DNA of 64,000 nucleotides from assembly GCA_027886175.1 (NCBI GenBank), contig JAJNNQ010000002.1:10226001-10290000 (forward strand), in the 5' to 3' direction. A program made the translations under genes and the position numbers. Every line of letters begins with the position of its first letter. The first letter of the stretch is position 1. The notes under the pieces are model-generated. The model was not told the DNA's origin. It saw nothing but the letters and a program-made list of their open reading frames with translations, and did not search any database. Source of the stretch: Phylloscopus collybita (taxonomy: Eukaryota > Chordata > Aves > Passeriformes > Phylloscopidae). This document shows, piece after piece, positions 48,346 through 59,800 of this stretch.

Positions 48346-49821
48346 ATACTTATTACTAGAGATGATAAAGAAAAGTGAATCAGAAAAGTATTCAGAAAGG
48401 TGACAGAATATATATTGTGGCTTATGTGCAACTTAATGCTGCACATTTAAGGCAAGTATAACTTGTGACTATCTGAATGCACTGTAAATTATTATTTAAC
48501 AGAAGCCAGCCACAGTAATCAGCTCTGTGCCATGGCATGACCTCATCCAAGTTCAATGTCCATGCAAGCAAATTAAGCAATATTACACATTGAAAAATGA
48601 AATAAAGTTTATTATAATGTCATTATAATAAAAGTATGTCATTCTTTCACCAAGTGTCCAGGATTTTACCAGGTGAATTCATTCTATATCCCTAGCACTA
48701 AAGCACAAGGAATAAATACCTTTTGCATTAAGGTTGCAGAGGATAGCTCATCAAACAGCACGGTTACCAAATAATATTGCATTTAAGTTAATGCTAAAAT
48801 TTTTATTACCCAAAGTAAATTACTGCAGGTCTGCAAAACAGCCAATGCTGTAGTCACCCTTCATGCCAGGATATTATTCTGAGCTAAAATCTATGTTGCT
48901 GTGAAATTAGACTGGACTTATCCAAGCCATATGGTTTAAAGCTATCTTGAGTGTCTTTTTATTCCAATATAGTCATCCTGAGTGGTACAGCTCACAGATT
49001 TAGACATTTAAATTTAAATGTTTACAAGCAAGCTAAGATCTCATTACAATCAAGAGAGGTCTAATCAGATAAATTTACTGAAACCTAGAGATCTATTCAA
49101 TCAATCTAAAATAGACAGTTACTTTTGAATAGTTATTTTAGGCTATCCATAGAATTTTTCTCAACATAATACAGGCATAGTGCTGCTTTGCAATGCATTC
49201 TCAGGATCCTTAATTGTGTGATCCCTAATGTAACTCCAGTAATATCACTCTGTTATCTAGGCTTTGAAATTTCTGTTATCTAGGTTACGTGTTATCTAGA
49301 AATGTCTTTGAAATTTCAGTCTTTATGGATTGAAATGCTGCACTCTTTCCCTTTTTTTGATTGTCATACAGAGCAAAAATACTTAATATTTCCATCTCAG
49401 TTGGAAACCTCAGACTTGAAGCTCAGTTTATACACAGGAAATCCAGAAAAAGACAGTAAGTGGGGAAATACAACACTGTTTCCTGGACAAAGGTAAGTAT
49501 CCACTAGGGGAGAAATAGTCTCCTACAATGTTTGGTGCATAAACCAAAGCCTGACATTTCACAGCCCTTTACTCTCCTGGCTGTAGAAATTCTCTCTTAG
49601 CCTTTCACAACAGGCCAGGCTGCCCAGGCCTTACCTTCAGGCTGTCATTCTGGCCACAGCAAACAGTAGCACAGTCTTCTGTGCATAGTTGACCAAGTTC
49701 TTATTGTACAAAAGGAAACTAAAAGATAGAAGACCAGTACGATGGAATTAGAAGCTAAACTGATAGGAAAGGGAATGAAGCCATAATGTTAAATAGAGGT
49801 TTCTGGACTTGCTCAGGACAA
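48346..49821. other. Unique DNA with a local triplicated motif, no gene seen
   Basis: tgttatctag occurs three times at 49251, 49274 and 49290, and ctttgaaatttc twice nearby. No gene recognised. Confidence 0.5.
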
Positions 49822-50035
49822 AAAATAGTCTCAAGGATGGAGACTCCACAACCTCCCTGGGCACCCTGAGCCAGCACTGTCACACTCACGGTCAGAAAGT
49901 TTCCTGATGTTCAGAGGGAGCCTCCTGAGTTTCTATTGGTGCCTCTGGTGCTGACACTGGGCCTGGCTCCATCTTCTTGACCCTCTCTCTTGGGGTATTT
50001 ATGTACATTGATAAGATCTCCCCTGAGCCCTCTCT
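49822..50035 (-). mobile_element. CR1 LINE 3' region, antisense, different subtype
   Basis: ctcaaggatggagactccac, aacctccctgggcaccctga, tttcctgatgttcagaggga, gcctcctgagtttctattgg, gggcctggctccatcttctt, gtatttatgtacattgataa and gatctcccctgagccctctc match the reverse complement of a CR1 3' region that differs from the copy at 48 kb (for example 'gttcagagggagcctcctg' in place of 'taatacctgatctaaacc'). The tail is lost. Confidence 0.9.
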
Positions 50036-51649
50036 ACTTATTGGAATTCTACTTAATATTAACAACTAAAAGTTATAATTCCAGTCAAAACAAGCCATAT
50101 CAATTCCAAGTACTTAGATATTTCCTCATCAGGGCAAAAGCTAAAGAGCTATAATGAGAAGCTAAACAGGACATAGTGATTCAGTTCTTTATACAGGCCT
50201 GGAGCATTTAAGAATGGTAAATGCATGTCAGTATCGATTTTGGAAGAAAAAAATATCAGTCCTATAAATGCAATGACTCTATAATAAGATCGCTTTAAGA
50301 GAAAACCAATTTTTTGGTTTTCAGTCATAGCAGCTGTGAAGGCTACTGGAACCAACTGACCAAAATCTATTTTCAATGAATAAGGATGGGTGTGGAAAAA
50401 AAAATTCTTATTGTACTAGAATTTCTTTCTATATAAAATAAGAACATAAGTTAGAGAAGTGGCAAGTTATCAGGTGGTTATAAATCAGCAGGTGATTATC
50501 AGCTGAAGAGTTTTACCTAGTTAAATAAAATGCACTCTATTTCTCTGATTGCATTTAGAGCAGCATATTGTGCATATGATTGCCTGCCAATGATTCTGCT
50601 GGCAGAAGGATCAAGTCCTAATTTGCTTCAGAGGGCTGCCAACAGCATGACAATCCAGCCTTGTATCTTAGCATTGACTAGAAGATTACACTGACACCAG
50701 AGAAGGGTATTTCAGTTATGTGCAAATCACTTGCAATGCATTTCAAGCCACATTTATATATACATTCTATATTATACATTTTATCTTCATGATTCATTCC
50801 TCCACTTTCTCCTTTTTAGAAATTGTGGCAGCATTTTGCCTCCATCAGGGAGAGCAGGTGAACAGCTCCAGCCATTCTATGCACCTGCATTAATGCTAAA
50901 TCAGCTCTCATGAATTGTGCATGAGATACAATACGTTATAGTCATTAACTCTGGCAGAAAGTAAAAAAAGCTTCCTTAGACAAGACTTTACCATGTCAAG
51001 CCAGAAGTAAACACTACAGAAGGTAGTGAATCAGACCCTTAAGATTTTTTTTCCTTTTTCTTGTACTAAAGGATGAACATATTAAATTGGGAAACATCAG
51101 CTGCAGCAGAAAGGACGAAAAGATGAAACCGTGACATATAAGGACTACCTGTGATTAGTTTAATATATAAATTGCTTGGTTGTCCATGATCCATAACAGT
51201 ACCTAAAGTTTTAAAGTACATTTATATCCATTATGGGAAGAATAAACCTCGTAACCTACATTCATTCCCTTAGTCCACTAATTGTGTTTTCTCCCTGAAA
51301 AATGTTAATGTTGCCATTAAATGAAAGAGTCCGTGATTACAGGGCTGTACTATTTTCCCTTCAGCACCATAAACTGCTGTAGCTCAGTGATGTGCTTCCC
51401 TCTAGTGTCCACAACATCACATGAAATGAGTAAAATGCTGGGATATGGACTGAGCTATGTTAAATTTCAGTGGTGATTGCATACTCATTTTACTTAATAT
51501 CTCAGACTGAAGCTCCAGGTAAAGATAACACCGAATCAGTTCCTCAGAATAAATTCTCACCAAATTGCAAAGTAACATTTATTTCCTCTTTCTCATATCT
51601 CAGTTATTATATGAAAAAATAACTGTTATTCATCTCTTTTCTTTGGATT
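50036..51649. other. Unique DNA, no gene seen
   Basis: No recognised repeat or gene. A CTCF-like core (ttccctctagtgtccac) lies near 51397-51413. Confidence 0.45.
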
Positions 51650-51763
51650 TTGTTTGTTTGTTATTGTTTTGGGGTTTTTTTTTATTTTTTCTTCTTTGCT
51701 TCTTCTTATTTTTCCCATTCTATTTTATTTGTAGAGTCTTAGATTATGGGCAGGGACACCTTT
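51650..51763. repeat. T-rich tract plus 37-bp copy of a CR1 junction
   Basis: A T-rich tract (51650-51715) is followed at 51727-51763 by 37 bases identical to 48025-48061, covering genomic flank and the first bases of the antisense CR1 there. The matching then stops abruptly. Confidence 0.85.
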
Positions 51764-51999
51764 ATAAACATATTTTAGTTATGCCAGCCATACAGGTGAC
51801 ATGTCATCTTATACTATGTTTGTCAAGGTCATTTAGGGTGCAGATATATATACAATTAATACCAAAGGCAACTTTACATAACACAGTTAAGTAGTCAGAT
51901 TATTAAACAGCTATGACAACCAAAGAAGTGGGCTGATTATTATTTTATTATTTATCCTGATTCCATATCTCCCCAGGCAAATCTATATTACTGCATTTC

Positions 52000-52180
52000 A
52001 GAAAAAAAAAAGAAAAAAGAAAAAAAGAAAAAAAAGAAAAGAAGAAAGAAGAAAAAAGAAAAAAGAAAAAAAGAAAAAAGAAAAAAGAAAAAAGAAAAAA
52101 GAAAAAAGAAAAAAGAAAAAAGAAAAAAGAAAAAAGAAAAAAGAAAAAAGAAAAAAGAAAAAAGAAAAAAGAAAAAAGAA
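52000..52180. repeat. AAAAAAG heptamer satellite
   Basis: About 181 bp of pure A and G on the plus strand. The left third is irregular (mixed AAAAG, AAAAAG and AAGAAG); the right two thirds are a regular AAAAAAG array. The regular part looks younger. Confidence 0.97.
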
Positions 52181-54003
52181 TGCAGCTTTTTTTTAGTTAT
52201 TGGATCAACCTGGAATTTTGAATCAATGACACAACAAAACTACTTGCTCCATATAGTACTTTGTTTTTTTCAGAATTTTAGTTGAAAGTTCCTTTTCCAG
52301 CCTTTTCCCATGCTTACTTACATTCTTTATTGAGCATCATGCAGCTGAGAGTGATCTCTGTGTGCATCATTTCAGCTCTCATTCTCCTGAAAGTTCTGCC
52401 AATGGAGCCAGTCTGGAGTCAGAGTTGATAGCATCTCACAGGCCATTTGCTGACAGAGGAATGTAACTGATTCATCTGTTTTACTATCCTTTTTTTTTTA
52501 ATTGACTCATAATTAAATACATTGTCTCAGTTCAAAAAGAACAAAAAGATTCTCAATCAGATCAACAAAGTCAAAGAAAATTACTACATTAACATTTTCC
52601 CTTTAGAAAATAAAATTAATCTCGAAATGAGTAATTTCTTCTCTAGCAGAAAATTTCAAATGTGTAAAATTATGATTTTCAGTCACAAAATTTGCTTTGC
52701 CAAGATACATTTTTACAGTTGAATACAACAATCCTCTCAGTAGCCGTATATACCATGATCTCTTTTCCAATAATCATTATTTAGCTTCTCAGGAGTTTTC
52801 TTTAGATCATAGTCCTCCTTCATACTCAGTGGTGTAGAGATACCAAGTTTGTGATGAAAGTATGTGTGTGTGTGAGAAAGGGAGAGAAAACATCTTTGAA
52901 ATGTAGACTTGCCTTTAGGTAACACATTTCTGTCTTATTGGCCTTTCCTGCTTCTTTGTGTACTAGTCTGGGAATTTTATGAAGTCAGTATTTTCCCGTA
53001 CTTGCTGAAATAGCAAAGTTTCAGAGCTTCATAAAACACAAATGCCATTGCACTGAAAAATGGTAAAAATGGATATAGAAGGCAATGAATTTCAAGTCCC
53101 AGATCAAGTACCTGAGTTTTATCAGCTCAAGGGTATGACACTGTGAGAGATGGAGAGAATAAGGGGAAAAGAAAGTTTACAGCTTTAGGAAAGATTTTGC
53201 TTCTTAATGATTCAGCTGAGTTTTAGAAATACTACTGCAGGCTTAATAGCATTCAGAACAGAATTTTTGCAGGACTAGTTCCAGTTATTTTTATAAACAC
53301 TGTCTTTCTAGATCACAGTGCAAGGTGTGATAGAGGAAAAGCTGTAGAGAAACTACTGCTCTGTTCTAATGTTCTTTTTTGGAGGGGGCTGTGTTTGGTT
53401 GGGTTTTTCAGGCATCACTTGTTTCTTCCTCTCTTCAGAAAATAAGGTTTATGTGACTTTACCATGTGGCAGTCCATCTGTCCATGTGGCAGTCCTCTGA
53501 TAATCACTTCAAGCCAATTTCAGCTAGTAAGGGAGAGGAGCCCCTAAGATATGAAGGAACTTGTAAGCTTTGCAAAAAAATCAGTGACTTGAGAAGAGAG
53601 AAAAATTGAATATCCTTGTGGAAAGAAAGACTACCAAGCACGAACACATGGGATCATGAGCTCAAGGCATGTTTCCAAACAATCCACACAGGCAACCAGA
53701 GCTAAGCACAGCATGTCTGCCCAGGCAGGGGCTGCACAGTAGGTGAGTGGGCAGCCACAGATATGGCAGAAACTGGCAGTGCTACAGAGCGTTGCATGAC
53801 AGTGATAAGCGGCATGGAGAAACTATGAAAAAGAAAGTGCAAAAAATCTGCAAAAGATCATGTGTCCTTAAGTCTGCTGCTCATGGAACAACTCATTAGC
53901 AGTTTTCTACTTCCAGAGGAAGGCTCAGTGCAGGATCCAGCTTCAAGTGCCATTCATACTTCTTTCTTAACTGCATGCAGTTTCTTTTTTCCTATTCCAA
54001 TGC
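52181..54003. other. Unique DNA, no gene seen
   Basis: A 14-base direct repeat ccatgtggcagtcc occurs at 53462 and 53482, period 20. No gene recognised. Confidence 0.5.
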
Positions 54004-54287
54004 TGTTAAAGATCTCAACAACACGGACTCCGACTCAAAAGGCTGACAATGACTGTTTATTTCCAGGAATTTCTTCCCTTTTATACTATTCTACAGAGAG
54101 CAACCTAATGGGTGGAAGAAAGAAACTTCTTCAATCATATTGGTCAAGTCAGAGGGACATCAAGAAGAAGTACTTCCTAGGGAAAGGAATGTAAACAGAG
54201 GTTATAGTTAGGAAAATGTGACTCTTGTTGACAGAAAACTCTCTGGGAAAGAATTTCAGAGAACCAATACATCACAGGCACACAACA
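54004..54287 (-). mobile_element. Probable solo LTR, antisense, with TATA box and poly(A) signal
   Basis: Read on the minus strand: candidate 5' terminus TGTTGTGTGCCTGTGATG at 54287, then a U3-like stretch, a TATA box GTATAAAAGGG (54086-54077), AATAAA (54061-54056), then CTTTTGAGTCGGAGTCCGTG and an end ATCTTTAACA at 54004. TATA, AATAAA and GAGTCxGAGTCCGTG in this order are usual in retroviral LTRs. Termini are TG...CA but flanks show no duplication. It is distinct from the ERVL LTRs of this window. Exact boundaries are uncertain. Confidence 0.6.
54056..54086 (-). promoter_or_regulatory. LTR TATA box and polyadenylation signal
   Basis: On the minus strand GTATAAAAGGG (54086-54077) is followed about 16 bases later by AATAAA (54061-54056). 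Such tight spacing places the poly(A) signal about at or before the expected cap site. Confidence 0.55.
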
Positions 54288-55790
54288 GGGCTACACTATT
54301 CTTGTGAGAAAAAAAAAAAAATAGGAATGTATAAAACTAAGTCTCCTGAAGTCTGCAATACAAAACTAGATTCAACAGACACTTTCATTTTCCTTTGTGT
54401 GGGGCCATGAAATCTCCTTCCCCTAGCAGCGCCAATGAAGTCAAGGACAGTAGAAAGCCCAAGAAGTGCAACTGCTCTGAAAATAAAAAGAACATAAAAA
54501 GAGAAGCCTGGAGGTGGGAAGAAGAGGTTTATGTCTTAACATGGGATATAGAGTGTGCTCAGTTTCCATGACTTTGAACAGGTCATAAGCCTCTGGAAAC
54601 CTATTTGCTTAAGAATGGCTGCTAGTTACACTCCTGCGGTATCTTTGAGGAGCCACGATTAAGATACCAATCCCTACAATCAGGACAATAGCATTTCTAT
54701 CACAGGAATTATGTGCAAAGAAAAAGGTATGTTGATGATGATGAAGCAATCAGATACTATTGTAATCAGTACCTTAAATTGTATTTGGGATGGCTGATGC
54801 AGCTGATCTAGAGGCAAGCAACAAAGACCTGTGAAATACATTGTCTGCAAAACCTTACTTCTAAAGCTACTGTTGGTGTCCTCAGGCAAGGAGGTTACCC
54901 GAGCCTCAGTTTCCCACAACACATACTTGCAAAGAGAGCCACCATAGCCCAGTGTTCTGGTGGTATGTGCCTGATTTTCTGTAAGCCCTTTTTGTTTCAG
55001 AAGTTCAAGTAGCCTAACTCCAGCTCTTCTGAGCTGTACTGCCACCTCCACAAAGCACCAGCTTCCTTTTGTGTCCCACTGGTGGCTCTGCTGCCAGAGG
55101 CTGGTTCAGAGCTGGGCACACAGAGAGTGCCTGGCAAGCACCTGGGGCTGGGGGTCACCTGCAGGCTAAGGAGGATACAGACTTTTGTGCCCCCATATGA
55201 CCTGCTTCTCACTGAATATCATTGATACTCCCTTGTCATGTTTCTGGATTTCTAACCTTCAAGTTGAAAGTCCAGAGGTAGTAAGGTAAGGTCGCTATAG
55301 CTGAGCAGACCAAAAAGGTATCACTGCCACTGCCATTAGCAGGCTACAGGTCTGAGCTGGCTTTTCAAGGTCTTGAGACTGAGGCTTGGCAGGTTTGGTT
55401 TGAACTTGGCCTGCCTGGACTTGACTTTTCTACCAGCTTGTTTGGATGTAACACTAATTATTCTATGTGGAAGGGTTGCTATGCATAATTAGTTTTATCT
55501 TTTGTTCTTTTTCAATGGTAAACCATAGCTTTTCTAGAAACATAGTCAAAAAAATTTCCTCTATGTAGAAGGAAATATTTCACTTTTCAGCATGATGCTG
55601 TAGTGGTAGAGCAGCACAGGGATGGTGTGACAGTGCTGAGAGCACAGGATGTAATACAGAGGAGAACAGGCATGAGGGTGGTAAGAAAGGTCACAGGGTA
55701 GCACTGGAGATGTCAGGGATGCAGGTAATTCTTCAGTAGTTAGTTACCAAAAGGACACATGGAGCTGGACAAAACTGGTTTTAAGGGTCA
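54288..55790. other. Unique DNA with possible MIR-like remnants, no gene seen
   Basis: Two places recall the sense MIR core: ctttgaacaggtcataagcc with tctggaaacctatttgctt (54571-54610), and aggcaaggaggttacccgag with cctcagtttcccac (54883-54917). Both are short. A 123-codon frame (54680-55051, minus) has no recognised domain. Confidence 0.35.
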
Positions 55791-55851
55791 CAAAAAAAAC
55801 CCCAAAACCAAACAAACAAACAAAACCAAAAACCCAAACAAACAAACAAAC

Positions 55852-55882
<31 letters not shown>

Positions 55883-55898
55883 CACCAAAAAAAAAAAG
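55791..55898. repeat. A/C tract with long A run
   Basis: AAAAC, CAAA and AACCC units followed by about 28 A, then cccaccaaaaaaaaaaagca. Confidence 0.93.
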
Positions 55899-56599
55899 CA
55901 CCTAATATTGGTAAAACAGTCTACATACAAAAATTGGATGCAGTATGATGTTGCAGACACTCACTAAGAACAAGGCACCAATCTTTAAAACATTAAGACA
56001 GCTCAAAGTGAAGAAGAAACCATCAATGTGATACTTGCCTGACAAAGGGGAAGAAGCCCCATCATCACCATCATTCCTCCCAGGACAGAATGTGGGGGCA
56101 ATGAACCTTTATGCAACACCCTGCTCCCTGCTTTCTTTGTGATAAAAAAAAAAAAGGACCCTTTCCTTTTTTTTTTTTTTCCCTCATTAATTAGATATAG
56201 CAACTCCTTTGATCATCCTGTTGAGATTTAAATTGTATCAACAATAAATTCTTGGCTTTACTCAAAAGGTGTGTTTCTTTTTTTGCATTACAAAATTTTG
56301 AATTTAGCAGACAGACAAACAAGTGCAATGATGACATAAACTCTCTTTCTTTGGATGCCAGGCTTAGAATTGAGATCCAATTGCAACAACAGAGTAGAAT
56401 CCACTCTCTTCTATCTTCCTTTTTTTTCTTTTTTTTTTGGTTGTGACACAACTCTGCTACAAAAGTCTTTTGTCAAAAGCTACAAGAGTTAAGCCTTCCT
56501 TTCACAGCATCAGTGTGGATACTTTCACATCAATAATCTAAATAGCAGCACTAATTCAGCACCAGACTAAGAGACTGCTGGGTTATTCTAATTTATTTA
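55899..56599. other. Unique DNA, no gene seen
   Basis: Short homopolymers at 56142-56154 (A), 56167-56180 (T) and 56420-56439 (T). No gene. Confidence 0.5.
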
Positions 56600-56850
56600 A
56601 AACTGAATTAAGGGAGATTTACTTCAGAACATAAGAGAAACCTTTATACAAAAAGAATAGTCGAGATTGGAACAAATTAGATGTGGAGGCTGTAGAAAAG
56701 CTTTGTAATTTGAGCTTTTTAATTACCAGTTAGCCAGGTTACTATGGATGAATAGCTCAAATATAGTCAGGCCTGAGCTGGGGCAGCAGGATGGAACAGA
56801 TGGCCTCTTCAATCCTCTTCCTTCTGTATTTCCTAAGATAATTCTATACT
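56600..56850 (+). mobile_element. CR1 LINE 3' end, diverged
   Basis: ttaagggagatttacttcag, aacataagagaaacctttat, gagattggaacaaattagat, then gagctggggcagcaggatgg, aacagatggcctcttcaatc and ctcttccttctgtatttc follow the order of the CR1 3' region: gggagatttagattaga, gaagaaattctttac, cactggaacaggctg, and the 'gatggcctctaaaggtccct' part before the tail. It is more decayed than the other copies. Confidence 0.65.
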
Positions 56851-59800
56851 TACTGTGTTAAGTAAACCCTAGTTCATTCATTTTCCTTTGTGGCTGTGCC
56901 TTTGACTAAGGCTAGAAGTTTGGGTTTGTTTCCTTTTGTGGCACAGAATCCAAAAGAACATGCAAAACCACAGTGATGTACAGAGAAACCATCTCACCAA
57001 GAGAAAAGCAGCAGCTAATGCTGATGCCTAAATCAGCCAACTAGTCCTGGATGTATAATTTCTTACTTTCACTTCATAGGACCTGATGGACTGTAGATTT
57101 TTTATGATTTCTTTGAGACTCTGAGCATCATTAATGATGACACAGAGGAAGAATTTATTTAGGAAGTTCCTTCTGCAGTGCGTGTATGGTTGACATTAAC
57201 AGGGCAAGGTTATCTGGCTTGTAAGCACAGCTGATTCAGAAAGGTGTTTAGTTGATTCAGTGCAGGAGACTCAGTGAAAGAACAGAAAAGGTTATCAGTT
57301 GAAAACAGGATACAGATTGTGACCAGCAGCAGATAACTGACACAACAGCAAGGGTTAGAATTCCCAGCTCCTAATGTGCCATTCAGGAGCCACCTGTTCA
57401 GCCTATGAAAGGGTCAGCCAGCACTTTGCAACTCATGTGAAAGCAAACACCATGATCAGGGCCTCATAGGAGAGACCAAATGTTTTACACAATATTTGAA
57501 GAGGCTTGTGGCACTGCATGAGACTTATTGTTGGGTATTTTGAGGGAATTGTAGGAATGTGAAGGCCTTACTATGGGATACTTAGGGGAAAGGGAAAAGG
57601 TAGTGGCAGGGGTCAAGGTGGATTGGGGAAGGGCAGGCATGGAAAATTGAAGAGGACAGAATCAAAGATGGCAAGTCACAGGTAAGCAGGTGGCAGGCCA
57701 GGATAGTTGTCCTGTACTTGACATCTCCATTAAACTCTATTTCTACCTATTTTCTGTGCAAGCAGGCTCTCATGCTCTCTGATCTGTGTGTGCATGATTG
57801 TGTGTGCAGGGACACATGCTCTGCTGCTCAGCTTCAGGACCACCTACCAATTGTAAGGCTGAGCATTTGACAGCACAAATGGAAGAATTCTAGAGATAGA
57901 TCAGCTACATTTAAGATTTAACTCTACTGGTGAAACTGCAAAAAAAAAGTCACAAAATGTCTGTGCATCCAATCAACATTAGTCTTTTCCAGCACTGAAT
58001 ATAAGCACCAATAAAATAAAGCAGCTTGTAGAATATTACTAAAATTACACATAAATCAATAGAAAAATCTTATACACTTCAGGTTTATGGTAATATCTTC
58101 AGTGTCTCCAAAGGCTCCATATTGATCTGAATTAAAAAGATTTGACTCATATAAGAAAATACTTTAAATAAACTCAGTAAAGGCAGGAGATTGTTAACTT
58201 GACTCATTTATGGTGCTCAAACAAAACACTGAGTCTATCACAGCTGGGAGAGGTGTGACCAGCATAAATTCTTATGGCCTTCTTTTAAAATTGACAGTTA
58301 AAATACAGGTTGTAGGTTTCAAACACGAAAACCTTCAAGATGAGATGGGTCTAACCAGTAGATAAATAAAGAAGTACTTTTAAAATTTTATTTATAGACT
58401 GTTGAATTCATATTTAAGATGTTTTTATTATTATTATTACTCTATAAATTATATTTCCCTAGTATAACCACTTTGTTTCCCGTTATTTACAATTTTTTCC
58501 TAGGACAAGTAGAAACTCTAAGCACTGTTTTTACAAGTTAATATGCTATTTTGAAATCTAGTATGTTAAAGTTTAATTTTCATGTACATTTTCATGTAGA
58601 AAAAAACCAAAAAAAAATTGTGTGGGAACAAAATACTCATACAGGAACAAAAGGCTCTTGCAAACACACCATGTGCATTATAAGGTATGAGGGGTCCCTC
58701 TGCTGGGTTTTTGTGTTATTCCAGTCCTGAGATACAAAAGCACACAAAAGTCACGCTGCATAGTTCAAACATAGTTTTGAAGTGGCACAGAAATTAACAC
58801 TTCTGATAGTTCAATTGTATTATTCTTAAACTGTGCACTGATAGGCAAGAAAATAAACGGTGTCACAGACATTTCTGAGGAAAAGGTATCAAGTCATGTA
58901 CATCTAAACTGTTGCAGAGACATCTAGATTTCCACTGCAGGAAAAGTTGTACAAGTTGTAATACTCCTAAGATACCATTTTTCAAGAAATCCATGCTCAT
59001 TGAGCACTGAAGATATACCAGTCAGAGATTTAACATTTAGTTCTTCAGAATGTTATATAAACCTATACAGAAAAAAACAGGCAGGTTGCAACGTCTCCTT
59101 TCAAACTCCTCAACATCTTAATCCCAGGTGGAATTTTCGGCATTACAATGTGTAAGAATACGCAATTTTCAGAATAAAAGAAATATAAAATAAGAAAGTA
59201 AGATAACATGGGTGTAGTAGGCTGCTCTGCCACATGGAGGTAAAATAGCTTCAAAAATACCCTATTTGCAAAAGTTACAGGTGATAGATGGAGAGTGGGG
59301 GGTAAACACTGCTGGTGGTGGTGAAGAGTGCTGAGCCCAGCCTAGGTCATTAATCCCAAAGATAGACATTCTTAGAAGAACAAGGTCTCCTGACAGAAGC
59401 TGGCACTGAGCAGGATTTGGCAGACAAAGTTCCTGATAAAGGAACCAACTCATGATAGCACTGATAACTTATTTAAAGCCCCTGAGCTGATACAGCTGGC
59501 CCAGTGATATATGATAGACAGATAAATAAATCACTTTATCCTATAAAAGCCCAGTCCCACTTTTTCATGGCAGGGTCTTCTAACATACCCTTTCTTGGAG
59601 TGTGTGTGGAATTTACTCCCTTCAGTGAGGATGTCTCTCAAGGCTTGTTCTTGAGTCTGAGTGACAGAGATTTGCCTGCAGTCATTGGTGTGGGTTACAT
59701 GGATGTGAGTGACACCAATCTCTACTTAACAATTATTTTTGTATATTTGACAGCACTGCTTCAATACTTCTTCAATACTTAGCATCTTATAGTTAGTTTT

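Noticed and set aside
54680..55051. 123-codon minus-strand frame
   Set aside because: No family resemblance; the part near 54883-54917 may be an old SINE.
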